64,000 nucleotides of DNA from Diplosphaera chodatii (Eukaryota; Chlorophyta; Trebouxiophyceae; Prasiolales; Stichococcaceae), in the NCBI GenBank assembly GCA_032358165.1, contig JAALGY010000028.1, positions 434,001 to 498,000 of the forward strand, written 5' to 3'. The notes beneath the pieces are model-generated. The model was not told the origin of the DNA. It searched no databases and worked only from the letters and a program-made list of their open reading frames with translations. Position 1 is the stretch's first letter; the number at the start of each line of letters is the position of its first letter. The translations under genes and the position numbers were made by a program. This document shows, piece by piece, positions 44,645-57,968 of this stretch.

Positions 44645-47600
44645 CTACCACCTGATTCTGGCGAGGGGAACCCCCCGCACGATGCTGCGGTCCAGCTGCA
44701 CCCCCAGCACATCATTGACTTCCTCGAAGGGCAGCTCGAGGTCCACTGTCGACCAGCAGTCCGACTCAGGCATGTCCGTGACCACCCTGACAGGCGGCAG
44801 ACCCGGCGCCCGGCGCCGCGCCAGCTCAGCAACTTCCTGCAGGGCAGACCACGAGGCACGAGGGCTCAGCTGAGGCGCCACACAGGCAACATCACCTACT
44901 TCTGACCATTTGTCGCCTTGTGAATGATGATTCATGTTCATCAAGTCCAAACTCAAGAAAATGTGTGAGCCGGTCATGCACAACGCCATGAGAGGCGTCT
45001 ACTATGGTATATGTGACGGTATAGTGATCCGGCGGTGTTTGCTGACTTGCTGTTGACGCAAGATCGATGTTGTGACAGAAGACGTTCAGAGGTCAGGCGA
45101 GGCCCCAGCTGTTTGTTGCAGTGCAACACTGATGCAGCTGCACAAGGATGAGCCGGTCAAGGGCGCCGCTTCTGCCATTGTAGGTACACTGCAGTCTCCA
45201 CCATTGCACCTCAGGGGATGCCGGTTCAGGGGCGCCCTTGTCGGGGACGGGCAGTGCCAGCCGCTCCAGGGAGGGCATGCCCACGATCGCCAACACAGCG
45301 CATGGCCTGCGGACAAGCGTTGTCTGCCATCAGCTTTCAGCAGTTAGCTGCTGGTTGAACCGCCTGCAGATCCGTTGAACGTGCTGCACCGCACTGATTT
45401 AACACCCAGCAAGTCCCTAAACTTGCAGCAAGAGCAGTCGGCAGTTGCCAACTCACTCAAGCAGCAAGGAGCGTCGGGGATATCGGTCACACCGAAGGTC
45501 CAGGTGTTTGCAGCTTGCCAGCTGCAACCAACACAGGGTGTCTCAGGAGGCAAGGAAAGCCGATGGAGTCCTGTGTGAAACCTCTGTGTGTATCACAAAG
45601 TCGATGCAACTGTCAGGAGTGTGGCATGTGGTGGAGGTCTGAATGGCCATTCAACACACCTTGTGCAGAGGCGCCTGTGCAAGCTGGCCATACCCTGCGG
45701 TTTGCAGCTCCCAATTCTGCAACAGGTTGAGCAGCTGCAGACGCGACAGCTCGCACAGTTCCCTTGGCACGACACTCATATCGCAGTCCACCTGTGCATG
45801 GGTCACAAGGTGCGCAATCACATTCACAGCGCAACACAAATGGCTGACATGCTGAAACTTCTACATGATCATGCTCAATACGCCAAACCGAATGCACAAC
45901 TTGCCCCAAGTCCACAAGCTAATTCGGATCCCGCACCAGGTGCACGCTGATCAATGTTGGCAGCGCTCCGGCAGCAGTGCACAGGCGCTGCAGAAACTGG
46001 TCGGCCACCCCATCCCCGCCATGAAAGGCCAGGTGGCGCAGGCTGCTCAGTGCGGGCAGGTGGATGTCCAAGAAGAGCTTGTACCCTTCTGAAACCTCTT
46101 CCTCTCCCTCGTCTTCCCATATGTCGTCCCACGAATACAGTGGCTTGAGCACAAGCTGCGTAAGGCTGGGTGGCATACGGCCCAGCCAGAATGGAAGCAC
46201 TGCCTGCAAGCAACACAATGCGACTTCGGCAGGATCGATGGAACATTCAGTGTTCGGTGCCACGATCTCGTCCATTCACATAAGACAGCAGGCCCAGCGT
46301 GATCCAGGCCAGCTGTCTCAGTAAGCTGGGTTGGACTACTGAACCTGCAATGTCAGCAATCCTGTGAGGGTGCTGAGTTGGTGTCTAATGGACGTTCGAC
46401 AGCTGCTAGGCTCGTTGTGGTAGGCCAGGAGGGACAGTCGCCGCAGCTGCAAGCAGGGCACTCGGCAGGGTGTCAGACGGGTTGCGTGCTCTGGCGGCAG
46501 GACGCAGAGGGGCATCCAGAGCAAACCAGCTGGCACGCGTTCAGCTGCACAAAGGCTGCAGCAATTGGCAGTGGGTGCTGTGACGCAGGGTGCATTCAGG
46601 CCGCAATGACCGTACCAAACGTGCAACTTCATTGTGCAGCGTTGGTCATCACAGGTGCTGTACCTGCGGTATACACGGCAGCCCATCTGGGGCTTCCTCC
46701 CAGCCGGTGTTGTGCAGCGCCAGGCTGCTCAACGCTGTAAGCAGCGATAATGACGCTGGCAATGGCTCTCCGCCCATGTACACATGGTCAATAGGCTCAT
46801 CGCGTGACAGTTCTCCAAGCGCCAGTGTGCGCAGCCCCTGTACGAGAATTCTGCAGTGGTTGCATCTACCCAAACAAAGAAGTGTATCATCCAGACCAGC
46901 AGTCCGTGCAAAGCATGGAAAATCGATGGGTGCCTACTCCATGTTTGATGGGGCAGCATGAGCGCTATAAATGTGCATACCGGGCATAAAGCAGCAATCT
47001 CAGCCGTCAGTTGCATCCAGTCGTCGGGGAACTCGCATGCATTTGTCCCTTCTTGATGTATCCAGGATATGGCATCTTGATCCGTGGTGCACATAACAGC
47101 CAGATCCTGCATTTGCAGTGCACGACACCGTCAGGAGGAAGAAGTTCAGACTGTTGGCGGTCTCACGCCACCTGCCTGCATTGCATCCCGATGCATGACA
47201 TCTTGAACGACAGTTGCTGGAGCGAGACTATACTGAGCCCATGCGGCAGCGCTTTCAGCACCGTGTGCAGCGCTCCCTGATGTTGGTGACATGTGCCATC
47301 TTGCAGAAGCAGCTGCCAGCCAGGTTCAAAGCAACGACACGCCTGCAGCATGGGAAGCTCCGCCAGAGCTGCGACAAGACAGTCCTGCGTCACGCGCTGC
47401 ACCCTGAGCAGGGCCAGCTGTCGCAGGCGGTCGCCCATGCCGGCGATGCCCACCAGGCTGCTGTTGGTCAGAGTCCCGGCAGCGTAGCCATCCAGCCGCA
47501 GTGCCTGCACTGGGTCTAGGCTGGGTCAGAGGTGGCTATTCATGCATGTCGGGGCTGCTGCCCTGGTGGCGATGGTCACTGTGCGATGCGACAAGCAACG

Positions 47601-48567
47601 CTGATCCTGATGCAGATAGCGCAGCACCATACTCTCATGGCCCAGGCCAGGCGGGTCAGCTTGCATCTCGGAACGCACATGGCCACAGTACTGCACCTGC
47701 AGTGAAGGTGCAGCAGTGGCGAGGCCAGCCAACAGGGCAGCCAGCAGTCCGTCATCTCCCGTGTCCTGGCAAGACACCACGACATGCTGTTGTTGCACCC
47801 CTTGATCATATACTGCTCACATCGGGTCGTGTGGACTCCTGCGCCATTGTTCGATGTGCAATCGCATGGTGGTTGCATCGAGAGCGCAGGGCTCTTGATG
47901 CACATGGCCTGCATATGCAAAGCATGCTGTCGTGGCAAAGCAATGGTCCAATGCACAATGTGCAGCCCACCCCGTCGTCGTCAAATGATGTGCAGCACTG
48001 CAGCTGTCGAAGGCCCTTTCCGTCTCGCCACAGCCAGCGCTGGAGCGACAAAGACAGCGGGATCTGCTCCTGAATCCCGCAGCCTCGCTTGAAACCAGCA
48101 TCGATGCTGGCGACCTGCGCTGCCATCACGATAGGCAATGGAGAAAACCCACACAGCGGGCCGCCTGAACAGCTTGGGCAGAACATCTCACATAGGTGGC
48201 GTGTCAAGGAGTGGAGCCCCAGCGTGCCTGCCATAGCGGCAGCCTGCAGTCTGATACTGGCGCCATGTAGGACAGACGGCTGCAGCCCTGATCCTGCGTG
48301 AACGCATCCACAGCAACGTCGGATCTTTTGCATCAAGTGCACTGGGCTCGCAGGAGCGGTTGAGGCTTTAACTAGCATGCAAACACTTGCACAGGGACGG
48401 TGTCCACCGCACCTCTCCTGAAAGGGCACATGCGCCAGCACCCGCTCCAGCACCTCCCCCGGCAGGTCCCGAGCAGTCACGCGGCTTGCATGGTTGTGGT
48501 TTGTGTGGTCAATCAACAGCGCTTGGGCTGACTCGTGACAGTCTGCTGCTGGCTGTGCTCCGCGCAT
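44645..48567 (-). CDS. F-box/LRR protein, family B, copy 1 (B2)
   Basis: The ATG at 48567 opens an F-box exon (to about 48412): TARDLPGEVLERVLAHVPFQ. Then follow a variable exon around 47980-48250 (LSLSLQRWLWRDGKGLRQLQ), then LRR blocks: 47390-47515 (ALRLDGYAAGTLTNSSLVGI; RLRQLALLRVQRVTQDCLVA), 46660-46830 (PLPASLSLLTALSSLALHNT), 46340-46450 (LQLRRLSLLAYHN), 45920-46205 (RMPPSLTQLVLKPL; LPALSSLRHLAFHGGDGV), 45660-45800 (VPRELCELSRLQLLNLLQN), 45150-45310 (AIVGMPSLERLALPVPDKG) and the C-terminal exon 44645-44880 (DMPESDCWSTVDLELPFEEV; NDVLGVQLDRSIVRGVP), stop at 44645-44647. The same block order occurs in the next two genes. Inferred to be an SCF ubiquitin-ligase receptor; the substrate is unknown. 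Confidence 0.8.
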
Positions 48568-49159
48568 TATGACTGCTCTCGCCGCAAACTTGCTGACCAC
48601 AGTCACAAAGCCTTCGACCAAGTCCGCAAGCACTACTGCTCAAAAACGCGGACAGCCGGCGCCACCAAATCACCAGGCTGATTCGTACACACAGGCTTTG
48701 GTGATCTCACATCACCAGCAAGGTGCCAAGGACGGATGGCAGCTTGATGATGATGATGATGACATTGGCACACAATAGTCCTGCGTTCGTATCTATACAT
48801 ACAGTGCTATATGGAAGTGTGAAGCTTACCAGCAAATCAATGTCATGTGCAAATCGTGTGTCACCATTCGATGTAGTTCTGCCTCCGAGGGCGGGAGGCA
48901 TGTATGCACTGCTGCTTCGTGCTTCCTGTAATCCCCTGACTACCGCCAGATAATGACTGAACATCCTCTGTCATACAGTCAAATGATGAGTACACATCGT
49001 GTGCTTTGGTATCTGCCAAGCCTCTGGTAATGCTGTGCAACACCCTAACCTGTCTGCCTTCTCAAGCATATAGCACTGACAGGCAGCAATGCCTGTAGTA
49101 CAGCTGCGCCACCAGGTTGTGACGATTGCCTGCTGTATGTGACGGTGCCGCCCACTCTA
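48568..49159. other. intergenic between F-box genes B2 and B3
   Basis: This is the promoter side of B2 and the 3' flank of B3. A short (GAT)n run, GATGATGATGATGATGA, lies at 48747-48763. No coding exon is supported. Confidence 0.4.
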
Positions 49160-52100
49160 TTAGTTGGTGGGAACACCTCTCACGATGCTGCTGTCCAGCT
49201 GCACGCCCAGCACCTCGTTGACCGCTCCGAAGGGCAGCTCAGCACCCACTGCGGCCCAGCTGTCCGACTCTGGCATGTCCGCCACCACCCTGATGGGCGG
49301 CATGCCCGCCCTACGGCGGCGTTCTGCCAGTGCGGCCAGCTCCTGCAGGAATCGACAAAGAGAGCAAGCGCTGGTATGTGTCGCTACAACTGCTCAGGCC
49401 TCTGGGCACACATGTACTCAGCGCGGTACTGCCAGCTGCTTGGCTGACAGCTGTGGCAGTCATGTGCTGAACATGGACAGCTGCCTGATGTGGGACGAGG
49501 CTGGCAGCTGCAACCATACTAGAGACCGACAGATGCCTCATGTGGTTGGCTGGGCGTTCCCGAAAAGCCATGGCTGGCATTCCACCGCTCACCCGCCAGC
49601 AACGTGCTGGCCAATTGGCTGACCACAGCTGGCATGCATGATGTGTTTCTCAACACACCTCAGAGGATGGCCGGTAGACCTCGGTGTGCGGCAGCGCCAG
49701 TTGCTCTAAGCCAGGCATGGCTGCTATTGCCCCGATTGTGTCTGGCCTGCATGGCATGCACCAACACTCCACCTTTGAACGCCAGCAAATGTACTTTGCA
49801 ATGATGGCTGCAACCTGCTGTGCACTTTGGCCTTGTGATGTCTTGCTGCAAGGGCGCCGACATGCGTTGGCACGCATCTGCTGCAATGCAAGCAACGGCA
49901 CACAGATGCAGCTCTCACTTGAGCGGAGCTGCTGGTCGCAGTTTCCGCAATGTGCTGCAGCGTAGGTCCAGCTGCCTGCATGATGTCAACTGCAAAGAAT
50001 ACAGAACGTTGATGAGAACAGGGTACAGAAAAGACATAGATAAAAGTAAGAAGACACACATATCCACGGACGTGCACATGTGACATGACGGCAATGCAGT
50101 CCAGCGTGCAGCTGACGGAGCTAGAGATGGCCGTCCTGCAGCTTCAGCATTTCCGCATGCTGAGCACCTTGTGCAGGGGCGCCCGTGCAAGGTTACAATA
50201 CCCGTCGCTCCGCAGCCATCCATTTTCCGACAGGTTGAGCAGCTGCAGCTGCGCCAGCTCGCACATCTCTGCCGGCACCTCCGACAGATTACAGTTCACC
50301 TGCGCATGACAATCTGGAATGTGCTTCGACCCCGTACTGCAAGCTTCTGCACGGACAGCAAGTCCACGGCTTGGAAGTCCTGCGTCTGCAGAGGAGCAGG
50401 CACACGGTAAGTGTTCTCCATATGTTTGACATAGCTTCGACCACGCACCACATGCAGGCTGACAAGCTGCGGCAGCTCTGCAGCAACATTACATAGCTCC
50501 TGCAGGTAGGTTTTGCCGATCTCGTGCAGGCCGTGAAATGCCAAGTGGTGCAGCCTGCGCAACGGCGGCAGGTGCATGTGTAGGAAGGCGGCGCGGCCGG
50601 TGACGCGGTTTGCATACGATGCGTGCAAAGGCGACAGCACAAGGTGCGTGATAGTCAGCGGCAGCCGGCCTGGCCAGACTGGCAGCGCCGCCTGCAATGA
50701 AAGAATGACGAACTGAGATTAGGGACCTGCCAGTTTGCGCTGTCATGCAGCAGTGCATGCTAGTATCTCTGTCGTGCATGAGTAGAAGGTCACATGGGCC
50801 ATGCAGCAGCTATACGCCACCTCTGCGTGCGTGGCCAGGATGTATTCAAGTACATCATCGGTATGCGATGCACGTCGTGCATGCTGTTGACATGCTCGTT
50901 GTTTGTTGCTGGTGCACTGCAGGCCATGGCAGGACATCCCCGGTACACCCTAGATGACAACGTTCGACACCTGCAGCGCTTCCACCGTCGCAAGGGTGCT
51001 GAGATGGTGTGGATACTCCAGGTCCCGTTTGCTGATTCTACTGTTCTCATCCCGGAGGGACAGCCGCCGCAGCTGCAGGGAATAGGAACAGCGGCATTGG
51101 GCCAGTGTCTTGCCGTGCGACCATGCTGCACTATGGCATGCACAGCACTGGCATTGAGATGACACATGTGTAGCTGGCAACGCTGCAGAACATACCGAGG
51201 AAACTGGAAATGTCACCAGCAAGCACAGCAATGCACCTGCGGCAGCTGTGATAAGCCACCAGGGGAATGGTGCCGGCCAGGGTTGTGCAGCAGCAGGCTG
51301 CTTAGAGCCGAGAGCTGCGAAATGGACGCTGGCAGCGGCGTCTCATCCCAGTTGGAATATACCCGAGATGTGCACTGGTCGTTTGGGGGAAGGTGACCAA
51401 GCGCCAACGTGTTTAGTGCCTGCGCATCGCCAGCAGGCTCTGGAAAACAGGCAACCGCATGTTGTGTCGCAGCATGCCAAGCGTGCCAAAAGATAGCGAG
51501 ACAAAGCGTGCACTACTGCGGGCAGGTGTATTGAGCAGAGCACTGGGTGGCAGGCTGTGGCGCACTGCCCAGCTGATGATGTGCATGCACACCGGGTATG
51601 ACACAGCGATACTCTCCAGCAGTTTCATCGTGTTACGCGGCTTGTATGTGTATAGGCACTCGCCATCACACTCGCTGAACTCCTCCTCCGACACCATGTC
51701 CTCGCTCGCATCACGTGTATACACGAACATGGCAGCCAGATCCTGCAGCCCAAAACTTGCGTGTTGGTGACAACTCCCTTGCATGCCCAGCAAGGCGCGG
51801 CTCAGTGCCCCACCGACATACCAACACACAGATGGCGGCCGTGAACGAAGGGCAGGCAGCTGCTGCAAGCCTAGACATGTGTGCCTCCCACTCTACCTTG
51901 CAACGCTGCCTTTGCTGGGAATCATGTGTACAATCAGTCTACATGTGGCACCCGCCATGTATCACTATTGCACTGGAGTACATGCAGCGACTGCCCACCT
52001 GCAGCATGGGCAGCTGTGCCAGTGTCGCAATCAGGCCGTCATCGGACACATGCTGCAGCCCGAGCAGCGCCAGCTGCCGCAGGTGGTCACCCATGCCGGC

Positions 52101-53092
52101 AATGCCCAGCATGCTGCTGTCGGTCAGGGCACAGGCGGCGTCAGCATCCAGCCGCAGCGCCTGTAGGTGAGGCAAGCACAGTCAACATTGATGCTGCAGA
52201 TGACCACAGCAGCTGTGGTGTCAGGCATGATGGCGCTTCCTCCGGATGTGGTGGCATCTGCACCTGCAGCGACGGCGCGGCGGCGGCGAGGGTGGAGAGC
52301 AGCGAAGGCATCAGGCAGTCCGTTCCTGTGAACTGGTTGGACTGACAGCCACGTGCGACCTGCTGCCATCAGGCGGCCTCGTCAATACCAAGCCCATGCT
52401 TCTATGAACTCTCAAGTCGTCAGTGTATGTAGCATGCTGATTGGTGCACACAAATCAGGCAGGAGCATACGGGTGCCTCCACCGCAACTGCGCAGCAGGT
52501 TTGAGAGATGCTGAGCTAGCTATGCAGGAGGCATTTGACTTGCAGTGCTGCATATGCTCACCCCATTGGAGAATGATGTGCTGCACTGCAGCTGCAACAC
52601 GCCACTGGCGCCGCAGCCAGCAATGCAGTGACAGAAACCGCCGCATCCTGTCCCTAGTTGGCGCCATACATCCCCCAGGATGCTGGCCGCCTGCAATGTC
52701 ATGGCAACTGAATGCATAGATTCATCGCAGCACCCTCCAGTGCATGGTCCCGGCGTCAGGTGGTGCATGCATACGAGTGGCATGTCGAGCAGTGTCCCAC
52801 TCTCACCTGCCAAATGAGCAGACCACGCTGCGCCATGTACTGGCGCCATGCACGGCACACGGCTGCTGCTCTGACCCTGCAGTGTTCTGAGGGCTGAGCA
52901 GCAACACCTTGTGCATGCAGCTGCATGCACAGCGCTTTGGTTGCGACAGCACATACACATCAGCCGCAGGAGAGCACTAAGGCGCAAGCGGGACGATAAG
53001 TGTCCAGCGCACCGTTCAGGACAGGGCACATGCGCCAGCACCCGCTCCAGCACCTCCCCTGGCAGGTCGTTTACGGCACCATGCGGCTGCAT
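49160..53092 (-). CDS. F-box/LRR protein, family B, copy 2 (B3)
   Basis: The ATG at 53092 opens the F-box exon: MQPHGAVNDLPGEVLERVLA, then HVPCPER. Collinear with B2: variable exon about 52540-52700 (SGVLQLQCSTSFSNG); 52020-52165 (ALRLDADAACALTDSSMLGI; HLRQLALLGLQHVSDDGLIA); a B3-rich acidic segment 51480-51760 (EDMVSEEEFSECDGECLYTY); 51260-51400 (PLPASISQLSALSSLLLHNP); 50970-51090 (LQLRRLSLRDENSR); 50410-50690 (RLPLTITHLVLSPLHAS; LHHLAFHGLHEIGKTYLQEL); 50150-50300 (VPAEMCELAQLQLLNLSEN); 49680-49760 (AIAAMPGLEQLALPHTEVY); and 49160-49345 (DMPESDSWAAVGAELPFGAV; LGVQLDSSIVRGVPTN), stop TAA at 49160-49162. The F-box DNA is nearly identical to that of B2. Exon borders in the middle are approximate. 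Confidence 0.8.
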
Positions 53093-53981
53093 CCTCTGCG
53101 GTCCTGCTCTCCGTGGGCCTAGACGAGGCAATGCCACTGCACTCCTGCGTCCTGCCTCCTGCGCACCACGGCATGCACACGATGTTGCTTTGGCACACTT
53201 GACGAGGAAGCAGAAGATTGAAGTCAGTTCCGTCCGTCAGCAGTCGCTGTGCGCGACGTGCTAGATAGACCTTACTTGGTGCTTGGTACTGTCCTGCTTG
53301 CGTGTGCAGGCAGGTTGCTTTGTGTTCGATGCTGCTGCCGCCGAGATATCATCTATATTGGCAGTTCTGGCAGTTGTTGCTGGCTATGACGGAGCAAGCA
53401 TTCTACCGCGATTAACCATTGCTGCCCACGATGATGGGTTGTCAAAACGTGAGCAGTTGGCAAGGGACATAATGACGACTGCAGCAGAGGGTGTGGGAAG
53501 TAGTGCAGGCACCACACTACTGCCCGCCGCTTATTTATTTCCACGATGCTGCTGGGCCGAGGGTGCGAACGGTGGCCACTTAATGTAGGCAACCCCAACA
53601 TACTCCTGCTTCCTCATGCACCACACATGCACTCTGACACACAACCGAGTTCGCAGCAAACATTGCATAGTGTCAAGCAGACGATGCGCGCATTGAGGGT
53701 ATGTACCCCTCTTGATGCCATAGGCCGTTCTTTGGTCCTGCAGCACCACACGCAGGACACTGCTGCCGCATCCCACATGGAATCACCAATCGTATAAATG
53801 TCTAGCAGCAACCGCACCATGGCTGCGCACTCCGCTGCAATCCTAGCATGCACATGCGCCTCAGGTTGCTTATAAGCCCAAGAGCAGCCAGGACGGAATT
53901 GGGTTTATAGGAGCTGCAGGTGTTGCCACACTGCTGCGCCCCTTCGCCATGAGCCGCTGCTATGATGCTGCAGCGGCGCAT
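53093..53981. other. intergenic between F-box genes B3 and B4
   Basis: A plus-strand frame (53283-53585) and a minus-strand frame starting MHARIAAECAAMVRLLLDIY (53853 downwards) are open but lack motifs or splice context. I treat the stretch as promoter of B3 plus 3' flank of B4. Confidence 0.35.
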
Positions 53982-56900
53982 TCAGTAGTGTGGACAGTAC
54001 ACGTCTGCTCGCACGGTGCGTTGGTCCAGCTGCACCCCCAGCGTGGCGTTGACCTCTCCAAACGGCAGCTCAACCTCCACCGCACCCCACTGGTCCGACT
54101 CTGGCAGGTCTGTCACCACGCTGACTGGCGGCATGCCGGGCCCACGGCTCTGCGCCAGCTGGGCCAGCTCCTGCAGGGGCGATAAGGACACCACTCCTCT
54201 GGCCAGCTGGACGACCATCAGATCTGATCCTCTAGAGGAGGGCACAGCGCCTGACCGTCTGACCACTCAGGTATCTGTGCAGCTGGGGCAAGTTGCTGGG
54301 TGGAAATGCACCACGGTGAAGATGAGGTGGCATCGCACCTCGGGGGATGCTGGCTCGGAGTCGTAGGCCTCGATGGGAGGAAGCGCCAATCGCTCCAGGG
54401 CCGGCATGCCCGCGATCGCCAGCAGAGCACCACGACTGTGAGCAGGTGCCACCAAACCAGTGTCAGTTGTTGGATTGTAAGCACAGGATGCAGTGCAGGC
54501 CCGACTCGCTGGCTGAGCTGTAGGGCGCTGATGTGCAGCCAGCGCTGATGTGCAGCCAGCACATGCACAATGTTAATATATATATTAATGCTAATGAGGC
54601 CGGCAGCAATGCTAGCAAGTGTGGCGCTCACTGCAGCGGCGGCGAGGGCGTTGGCGGCGGCGGCGGCGGGTCGCCATGGCGCTGCCTGGGCTCTCGCTTG
54701 CTGCACCGCAGGTCTAGCCACTTGCATGATGCCAGCTGCACGACACACAGCATTTTGTGGTCACAGCGTCATTGCAGGCAGTGTCACGGCTAAGCTTCCA
54801 CTTCCTTCTGCAGTTGCTGAGGAAACCTTGCTTGGTGCTCGGCATGCATGTCATAGACGCAGTTCGCAACCTACCCAGGTACACGTGCAATACATCCTCG
54901 GAAGCAAACATGACCAGCACCTTGTGCAGAGGCGCCTGCGCAAGCTGGCTGCAGCCGTCCAACTGCAGCAGGTTGTTGGACAGATTGAGTAGCTGAAGCC
55001 GTGCGAGCTTGCACATCTCTGCTGGGACAGCTGTGACATTGCAGTCTACCTGTACACAGCAGGGAGACTGAGGTGAGCACAACTGTGCAATTGACAGTAA
55101 AATACAACCCTGATGCCATATGACTTGACAATTCTGATGATGTAGTGAAGTCCCTGCCGTGGACCACCTTGCAACGCACTATGCATAGGCTGCGTGCCAG
55201 CAAGATACTCAGCACAAGAACATCCGCACCAGATGTAAGCTTTTCAGCTGCGGCAGCGCCGCAGCAGCACAGGCATCCTGCAGAAAGTCCTTGCCGATCT
55301 CCCTCAAGGCATGAAACACCAGGTGCTGCAGCGCGGCCAGCGGCGGCAGGTGCATGTTGAAGAAGCTGGCGCAGCCGCCGTTAGGGCCAGATGGTGCATG
55401 CTGATGCGGACGACTTCTGGGGGACAGCACCAGGTGTGTCAAACCGAGCGGCAGCCGCCCAGGCCACAGTGGCAGCATTGCCTGCATGTCATGTGGAGGC
55501 ATGCGGGGTTCACCAGCAGCATTTGGGAGACTTTTGTTCATGTTGCATGGTTGCAGCTAGCCGGCATATACCATCCTTGATGGTGTCTGCTGAATGACAC
55601 CCCTGCGTCAGTCTGGTCTCTGGAGGCCACACTGCCCACACATACAGAGGAAAGTGGAGTGACCCCAGGAAAGGTGTTCGTCAAGATGCACCTGCAGCGC
55701 TTCCAAGCCTGCGAAGCTGCTCAGCTGGTGCCGAGGGTCCAGCTCTTGATACTCCACGTCATCGCACTCGCCGCGAAGGCACAGCCGCCGCAGCTGCAAG
55801 CATGACAACGATGTACAGGAGCACTATGCCGACCTGTGACTGTGGCATGCTACTGGAGGGTTCAATGTGACGCTCGCTTGATACACATCGTGGTCGAGGC
55901 CCTGGAGTGGTTTCCTTGAGGTTATATTGGCTGCACAGCTGCATAAATGGCTTGGCAATTGCGGCTTGTCACCACATCATGCAGCCACCAGAATCATATG
56001 CTGTAGCATGAGGCACATGTGCGCTCTGCCAGCGGACACATGCCTCATGCAGCTGCAGCCACACCCTACCTGAGGCAGGTGTGGCAGGCCATTCGGACAC
56101 CACTCCCAGTAGATGTTGTGCAGCATCAGGGAGCTCAGTGCCGTGAGCCGCGACATTGCTGTCGGCAGCGGTGACTCCCCCCAATCCGGGTCTGTGTCGT
56201 CGGGGTCGAACAACACACCACATATACTATATAGCACACAAGTGCACACGCCAGACGGTTGCAATGGTGTCATGGGCACCTGCAGACTGCGCAGCTGTGC
56301 TAGGGTGGCGATGAGTCCATCCGGCGACACATGGTAGACTCCAATGAGAGCCAGCTGCCGCAGGCGGTCTCCCATGCTGGCGATGCCCACCAGGCTACAG
56401 TTAACCAGGCCCCAGGCTGCGCACGCGTCAAGCCGCAGCGCCTGCAGTGAGGGCCAGCAGCGGGGCAGACTATTGAGGGGCTGCTAAAGTGGCGCAGAGC
56501 TATGGCAGGACTAATGCTTGCACTCCACACTCGCTGTGCAGGCCCCAGTGCACAATGGTTGACATACATGCATAGGAATGCTGTTGGGGTGCAGGGGGGT
56601 GATTCTGAGCAGGCTGTCCACATAGCTTCACCTTCAGAGATGGTGCAGAAGCGGCAAGTGCAGTCAGGAACGTGTTCAGCAGGCCCTCCTCTGCATACCC
56701 CTGCGTAAAGAATCAACATAATAAGATTTGTGGCAGGTAGGCTGATGCGGGTTGAGTGGTGTACACACATGCAGTCTATGTCATGTGGCACATATATACT
56801 GGAATTGCAGGCAAGCATCATGAAGCTCCTGCCACATTCAAACTGTCAGCAGCACTAGTAGTACTACAAGCAACGAAGGCAGCACAACAGGATGCGAGCC

Positions 56901-57420
56901 CACCTGGCGACCGAAGGCCGTGCTGCACTGCAGCTGCAGCAACCCGCCGCCATTGAGCCGCAGCCAGTTCAGAAGCGACAGGAATTTGACGAAGTTTTCT
57001 TCAGGGGCTGCGAACCATCCATTGCTGTTTCTGATGTTGGCCGCCTGCACGTTCAGCGGCGGAAATGGTCGAACTTTGCGTAGCAAATCCGAAGGTTCCT
57101 CCTGCCAGGCACGCCTTCAATGGCAGTGCAGTGCATCAAAAGTCAGAGGCCCGGCCCTGCCTGCCACAGCGGCAAGCCGCGCTGCGATAGGTGCTGGCGC
57201 CATCCCCGGCACACGGCTGCAGCTCTGACCCTGCACACCCATCAGCGGTCGGTCAAGAGAGCTTGGTTTCGATGAACGAAGACTCCGGCAAGGCAGCGTG
57301 AGGAGGTTCCTGTTCATTGCACCTATCCCGGAAGGGCACATGCGCCAGCACTTGCTCCAGCAGCTCTGCTGGCAGGTCCTGCGCCCTTTTTGTGGCTGCT
57401 GTGAGTCTGCCTACGTCCCA
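53982..57420 (-). CDS. F-box/LRR protein, family B, copy 3 (B4)
   Basis: The F-box exon at about 57327-57420 reads QDLPAELLEQVLAHVPFRDR. Its ATG was not fixed: the nearest upstream ATG is in another frame, so a small upstream exon may exist. Then 56900-57060 (NWLRLNGGGLLQLQCSTAFG), 56300-56450 (ALRLDACAAWGLVNCSLVGI; RLRQLALIGVYHVSPDGLIA), 56080-56200 (PLPTAMSRLTALSSLMLHNI), 55690-55800 (LQLRRLCLRGECDDVEY), 55215-55490 (RLPLGLTHLVLSPRS; MHLPPLAALQHLVFHALREI), 54900-55050 (VPAEMCKLARLQLLNLSNNL), 54310-54440 (LLAIAGMPALERLALPPIEA) and 53982-54180 (DLPESDQWGAVEVELPFGEV; NATLGVQLDQRTVRADVY), stop at 53982-53984. Block order is identical to B2 and B3, but the F-box DNA is more diverged. Confidence 0.78.
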
Positions 57421-57968
57421 TGTCGGTTTGTGAGGCCAAGGACGGAGGCTTGGGCCGAGCTATAAACACTTTTCTTGCACCGTGTGCAATCGCACACTCT
57501 GGGACGACGTCGTCTTATTGGATATGGAAGCAGGATGCAAACGAAGGCCCAGACAACGATTTGTAGGCCGCCAGTTTTATGCGCGACGGCTGCAACACAA
57601 GAACACACCGAGTGTTGATGACTGCGGGTGCAGAAATGTGCAGGGCACTGTGTTTCCCTGCTACCATGTTGAGTTTGCGCGAGCGCCTCATGTGCACCAG
57701 TCACGCTTGCTCACTATTTCTCATCCCATCAGGAAAAGCTTGCGAGCAAGCATGCACAGGGAATGTCATCCACCGCTTTAACTCAGCCATGAACTACCCA
57801 CACCAGAAATACTATCAGTTGACACATGCAAACGCAGGGTGATGACAGACAGACGTCAGCTACACTGCTTGCCACTCATGAGCTTGTGCCTATGATGGAA
57901 ATGCAGTACGACCAAGATCGCTCCCCAATCATTCTGGAGCCCACCGCTTTCTTGCGCATGACTGTGCC
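57421..57968. other. intergenic between F-box genes B4 and A5
   Basis: This is the probable promoter and 5' region of B4 and the 3' flank of A5. No exon could be assigned. Confidence 0.35.

Noticed and set aside
53283..53588. Plus-strand 101-codon open frame between B3 and B4
   Set aside because: It has no recognisable motif, does not start at a convincing ATG with splice context, and lies where the B3 promoter is expected.
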